From: Cladorhizidae sp. MBARI D1340-BT2
Lineage: Eukaryota; Porifera; Demospongiae; Poecilosclerida; Cladorhizidae
Length of the DNA stretch: 64,000 nt
NCBI GenBank assembly: GCA_028752905.1
Contig: JAQNBH010000010.1
Location: 10,425,493 to 10,489,492 of the forward strand
Direction of reading: 5' to 3'
Part shown: positions 59,877-64,000 of the stretch, in pieces
How positions within the stretch are numbered: the stretch's first letter is position 1
Layout of the letters: each line of letters begins with the position of its first letter
Program-made: the position numbers and the translations under genes
Notes under the pieces: generated by a model
Told to the model about the DNA's origin: nothing
The model's database searches: none
The model's input: only the letters and a program-made list of their open reading frames with translations

Positions 59877-61687
59877 GCCCCAGGTTTTCGTAGAACTGCA
59901 TGCCAGGGCTAGGGCTAGGGTCTCTGGAACTACCAATTTTGTTCCACAAAGTTGGCATCCCGCTTCCACAGCCAGCTCATGTTGCTGCTGATGGAAAGGC
60001 TTGAGCTCATTAGGAATAACTTGGTGCCACCCACTCTGGGTGTATCTTAGTACCTTGCTCAAAACATGGTCTCTTCCAGTTTGCTTCTTCAACTGTTTTG
60101 CAGTGACTGGTAATGACTCCAACTATTGTAGGGTGAATATGGTGGCACCAGTCGTCAAATCCTCTTCATTAGCTGTGGTATCACCCAGCGGAAGACATGA
60201 AAACCCATCAGCATTGGTGTGTTTACCTGTGGAACGGAATTCTAATTGATATTGATAACCCACAAGAAAATGGCCCACCTCTGAAGCCTAGCAGCAGCCA
60301 GGGTAGGTAAATTCTTTTTTAACCCCAATATTGCCATCAATGGCTTATGGTCCGTTACCAAAGTAAATCTCCGACCATACAGGTACTTGTGAAATTTGTT
60401 CACACCAAAAATCAAGGATGGACTTTCTTTCTCAATTTGGGCATAATTTCGCTCTGCCATGCTCAGGGTTCTAGAGGCATAGGCTATTGGTCTTTCCGAC
60501 CCGTCAGGATATACACGAGCTAAAACTGCCTCGATGCCATATGATGAGATCACAGTCCAACTTAACTGGCAGACTTTAGTCATAATGAGCCAAAACTTCA
60601 CTTGAGGCCAATTTTTTTTTATATCCGAAAAGCCTGTTGACATTCTTGGTTCCACTTCCATGGAACTGCTTTCGCCCAATAATCGGTTAAGGGGGTGTGC
60701 CATTGTGGAAAGCTGGCATATAAACTTTCCATAATTCACCTGCCAAAGAAAGGCTCTTAACTCGTGCACATTCTTGGGTGTTGGTGCATTCACAATGGCA
60801 GACACTTTGGACTGCAATGCATGCAGCCCATTTTGGTCTATCCGTACCCGAAATAATAAACTTTCTCTTGGAGAAAACAGAATTTATCACGTTTCAGCCT
60901 CAGTCCCTTTTTAACCTCTGTAAGACCTCTTGCAAGTTATTCAGGTGTTCAGCCTTAGTACCTCCCATAATCAATATGTCATCCAGATAGACTACAATTC
61001 CCCGAATACCCTGTAACAAAGTTTGCATTATTTTCTGAAATAGGGCGGTGGCTGAAGCCACTCCAAATGGCAACTGGGTATATTGAGAAAGTCCTCTGTG
61101 TGTATTTACTGTAGAGATGACGGCACCAGTACTACCTGCTGGTAGGCTCTTGATAAATCCAGTTTAGTAACTTTCTCTCCTCCTGCTAAGGTTGCAAACA
61201 AGTCCTCTAGCGTTGGTAACTGGAAACTGGTCCACTTCTAAAATGGGATTAATGGTCATCTTATAATCACCGCAGAAGAGTATGGTACGATCTGCATTTG
61301 GTACCGGCACTACAGGTGCAGCACAATAACTATACTTCACCTGCTCAATGATTCCCTGTCTCTCCAACCTCTCCAACTCTTGTTCGATCGCACCATTGAG
61401 GGCAAATGGCACCGAACGTGGACAGCAAAACATGGGCGTGGCTCCTGGCTTCACTGGTCTCAGTATCTTTCTGTATCCGCTGGTGGAACTCGAACCCACT
61501 CAACAGTGAGTATGTTTTTGACCCGATCACAGTAAGAAACCCTGCCAGCTTTCTCTCATCCATCGCGATGCCATTGGTTATAAAGTACTGTTCCAATCGT
61601 TCTATGTACTAATCCCAGTCATCAATTCCCACTTCTACTAGCCCAATCTATGTGGACATCATCCCGTCCTCGTCACCACTGTAATGT

Positions 61688-61762
61688 TCTAGGGTCAGAA
61701 CCAGAACAGAAAGACAAACCTCTTTTATTCTTCGAATCAACTTCAAGCATCGCATGACAAAG
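61688..61762 (-). repeat. 5' LTR, 3' part
   Basis: Direct repeat of 59799-59876. The LTR probably continues to higher coordinates, but the other copy is truncated, so the outer edge cannot be set. Confidence 0.8.
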
Positions 61763-61770
61763 GCCAATGC

Positions 61771-62342
61771 ACTAAACACGCATACATTCTAATTACAACA
61801 TAGGACGATAATTCCATATAAAGTATTCTGATGATTACACTAAGAATAGTTTGAATAATGATTACAATAACAAGGTCAATACATTACAGGATTGTTAAAG
61901 ACAGCCATTGAGTAAGAGAATGAGCTAGCAGTGTAAAAAATATTGGGCACATACATAAAAAATTGGCAAAGCTTTATTTACTTCCCTGAACTTCATCTCC
62001 TAGGATAGGGAGATTTCCAGGACTTCAAAAAGCCAACTCTCTCATTATGCCCTGCCCGTGTGTGTGTTTGTGCAAACAAGCTTTAGCTGTTGCATAATCA
62101 GAGCTAATTATTTCCCTCGTTTTTTCTTAGATTAGTTTAGGATCCGAAATCAACAAAGAAAATTACCAGACAAAATTTGGATTTTGTAGTAAAAAAATGG
62201 AACGAGTTTTATCAATGACATTACTTATAGTCCCTTTTACCTAATGAACACCAAATATAATACTGATCATTATCAAGATCCTAGAGGGCATATACAAGGC
62301 TTCACAAGTGTTTGCAAAGAACCTTTAATTATTATTGTTTAG
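61771..62342. other. No gene seen
   Basis: May contain the rest of the minus-strand LTR. A short GT run lies at 62058-62072. Confidence 0.35.
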
Positions 62343-62480
62343 GAGCTGCACTTTTGCTACTGGAGGCATCATGAATATCAAATTCCCTCCTAGTCACTTG
62401 ATAATAACTCCTATTCTTGTAGGAGTAGTGTTTCCTTTTGGCACAGGAGATGTATACACTTTCCAATCAGAGCCACAATT
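62343..62480 (+). CDS. Possible further exon of the CAP/Sushi gene
   Basis: Acceptor 'gtttag|GAGCTG', donor 'CAATT|gtaagg'. 138 bases, open if entered in phase 2: SCTFATGGIMNIKFPPSHLI then TPILVGVVFPFGTGDVYTF, ending QSEPQL. It looks like an extracellular beta-type segment with one Cys. However, exon 7 leaves in phase 1, and entering in phase 1 meets a TGA after ten codons. An intervening exon (none found) or another donor would be needed, so this is tentative. Confidence 0.35.
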
Positions 62481-64000
62481 GTAAGGTACTCCCATAATAT
62501 TTGCTGCAGGTTATTTTATGGTAGTTTATATCAATGCAACTTTTTGGTATCAAAAGGGATCACACCGAGATATCTATTTTTTCAACTATATATGCATTAA
62601 TACAGAATAATTGGTCTCCAAAGTTGTATATAACCACAATTTAATTATTAATTTTTTTGATTAGGTCTCTATGCATGGTTTCTTGTGTGATATGGACTAA
62701 ATGTTTAAATTAGCATTTGTGGTGCATGTAATAATTAATATCTTCCACCTTTTATCACATTTGCAGTGATATAGTATTCAAACAAGTGAATGATTTTAGG
62801 CATCTCCTGAGATCATGTGTTTGTACCAAGCTAGCTAGATTAGTTGGTTCTGGACAGTTTTTTTAGTTGTTGAAATCTAGAAGTAAACAAGGTCCATTGA
62901 AGAAATGTAGGAATTTCAAGACAAGATGTCAAAGAGAGAATTGTACCGAATACACTATGAGAAGATCGATCCACTAACAGCTTATTTTCTAGGATAAGAT
63001 GAAGGGAATTTCAGCATTATGGTACCTACTTGAAGCTTTCACATAAACATGAATTTGAGTTCGATTAATTGTCTAGAGTAGCTAGATGGTGGGACTAATA
63101 CCAGTCATGGTGTCAGGTACGTTATCATTTCTCTAAAAAAAAATTGCTTGTCCATGGTAGCTATGTCATTTTTCCTTAGAGATAATCAAATATATGCTAG
63201 TATTCTCTCTACTGGTTTGATCTACTTCATAAATCATAAATGGCTAAATGAAAATCAACAATAGTTTTAGAAACTACAACAGTTCTGAGGAAATATTTCG
63301 ACATCTTTGATCAACAGACAAACCTTAAAATTGTTAAAATTTGAAAATTAACTTCAAGATCTATTTTTTCATCACTGATTTTCCATGCAAATTTTGTAAT
63401 CTGTAGAGATATCAATTACTACTTGTGGATAAAGTTGTAATATCGTGGCACATTAATATCCTGTAGTCATTTAATAATTCATGCATTAGAAACAGAGAGT
63501 TTCTAACTTTTGAATCCTTTGAATAAAGATAGTTGTATGTGTGACTTCTAAGCATAGTACCATTGGTGACAAAAACATCAGTTTAATCTCATCACCAAAA
63601 TGGCAACTGTTGCATTACAACACTATGAAGAATTTAGTCCTCAATTGAGCACATTATGACCTACCTATAAAGAATGAACATTATTTTACTAGCCATCATA
63701 TTTCTGATACAAAAAAGTAGCTGTTCTGCTTACCTACATTAGTAGCGAGATATGGAATTGTAAATAATTTACTTGCTCTTGATCTGCCTAGCACTATTAA
63801 GACTTGAAGGTAGCTAACTCCCATGTCCAATTTTGCTTCTCATACTTCATTATCCCTTCCACGCCAACTGAATGGTGAGTCCATCATCGATTTAACTGGG
63901 GAGATGCAGTGGTTGGCTATTGACTGAAAGTTTGCTGACAAGCTCGATCATTCTGTTTATTCCCAATTTGTCAGTGGATTCTACAGTGAAGCTAAGCATT
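62481..64000. other. No gene recognised to window end
   Basis: AT-rich, no open frame with a motif. More exons of the CAP/Sushi gene may lie beyond the window. Confidence 0.35.

Larger units (their letters stand above)
59789..61770 (-). mobile_element. Gypsy-type LTR retrotransposon, twice deleted
   Basis: Minus strand, high to low coordinate. LTR 3' part (down to about 61681); a primer-site-like 'ggtgacgaggacggga'; the start of gag (near 61596, EQYFITNGIAMDERKL); an abrupt switch into RT (near 61400, ERQGIIEQ; CGDYKMTINP); catalytic box YLDD near 60980; RNase H (60600-60250, FTLVTDHKPL); the integrase zinc region (60122-59890, LSKVLRYTQSGWHQV); then directly an LTR end (59789-59876). Gag C-terminus, protease and the integrase core are missing. 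Several frameshifts occur within RT. It is inserted downstream of the Sushi exon against the direction of the CAP gene. Confidence 0.88.

Noticed and set aside
59900..59925. 'gggctagggctaggg' read as a telomere-like repeat.
   Set aside because: Only two to three imperfect units, and it lies inside integrase coding sequence of the gypsy remnant.
62343..62374. Reading the candidate exon 8 in phase 1 directly after exon 7.
   Set aside because: Gives an in-frame TGA after ten codons, so that join is not viable.
1..64000. Prokaryotic-type systems such as CRISPR, operons or prophage.
   Set aside because: No spaced identical direct repeats, no ribosome-binding sites or gene strings; the window has introns and eukaryotic transposons throughout.

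Overview
The window is AT-rich eukaryotic DNA, almost certainly from an animal. It holds GT-AG introns, a rhodopsin-type seven-transmembrane receptor, and a secreted CAP-domain plus Sushi-domain gene spread over more than 40 kb. Most of the rest is decayed transposons. A sponge or another early-branching invertebrate would fit the mix, but nothing in the sequence fixes the species. There are no operons, CRISPR arrays or other prokaryotic features.

Layout. 0-6 kb: minus-strand transposon remnants (Mutator-like, hAT-like, non-LTR reverse transcriptase). 7.7-8.9 kb: a minus-strand class A GPCR in one exon, with one frame break in the third intracellular loop. 9.6-11.0 kb: a non-LTR fragment flanked by long inverted arms, containing a 78-bp hairpin MITE. 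13.7-15.4 kb: a 5'-truncated minus-strand LINE with a poly(A) tail. 15.47 kb to at least 59.5 kb: the CAP gene locus on the plus strand. A deleted LTR retrotransposon (22.0-24.6 kb) sits in its first intron. Its 13.7-kb intron (44.2-58.0 kb) holds two hAT remnants, a polymerase-B-like fragment and a gypsy gag/protease scrap. 59.8-61.8 kb: a minus-strand gypsy remnant downstream of the Sushi exon.

The main result is the CAP locus. I reconstruct a signal-peptide exon (15470-15527), then a four-exon CAP module present twice: 25296-34777, and 36132-58076. These are followed by an exon of unknown fold (58618-58920) and a Sushi exon (59294-59518). All junction phases agree. The module begins and ends in phase 1, so the two modules could be spliced in tandem into one double-CAP protein, or could be alternative or separate genes. 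About 7 kb (25.25-32.43 kb) is duplicated at 36.09-42.96 kb, and a shorter third copy follows at 43.63-45.3 kb. Copy-specific damage is informative: exon 3 of the first module has a 1-base frameshift; exon 4 of the second copy has lost its splice acceptor; the third copy supplies an intact replacement exon 4.

All calls come from reading the sequence. Exon structures rest on splice sites, phase and CAP family motifs, not on transcripts.
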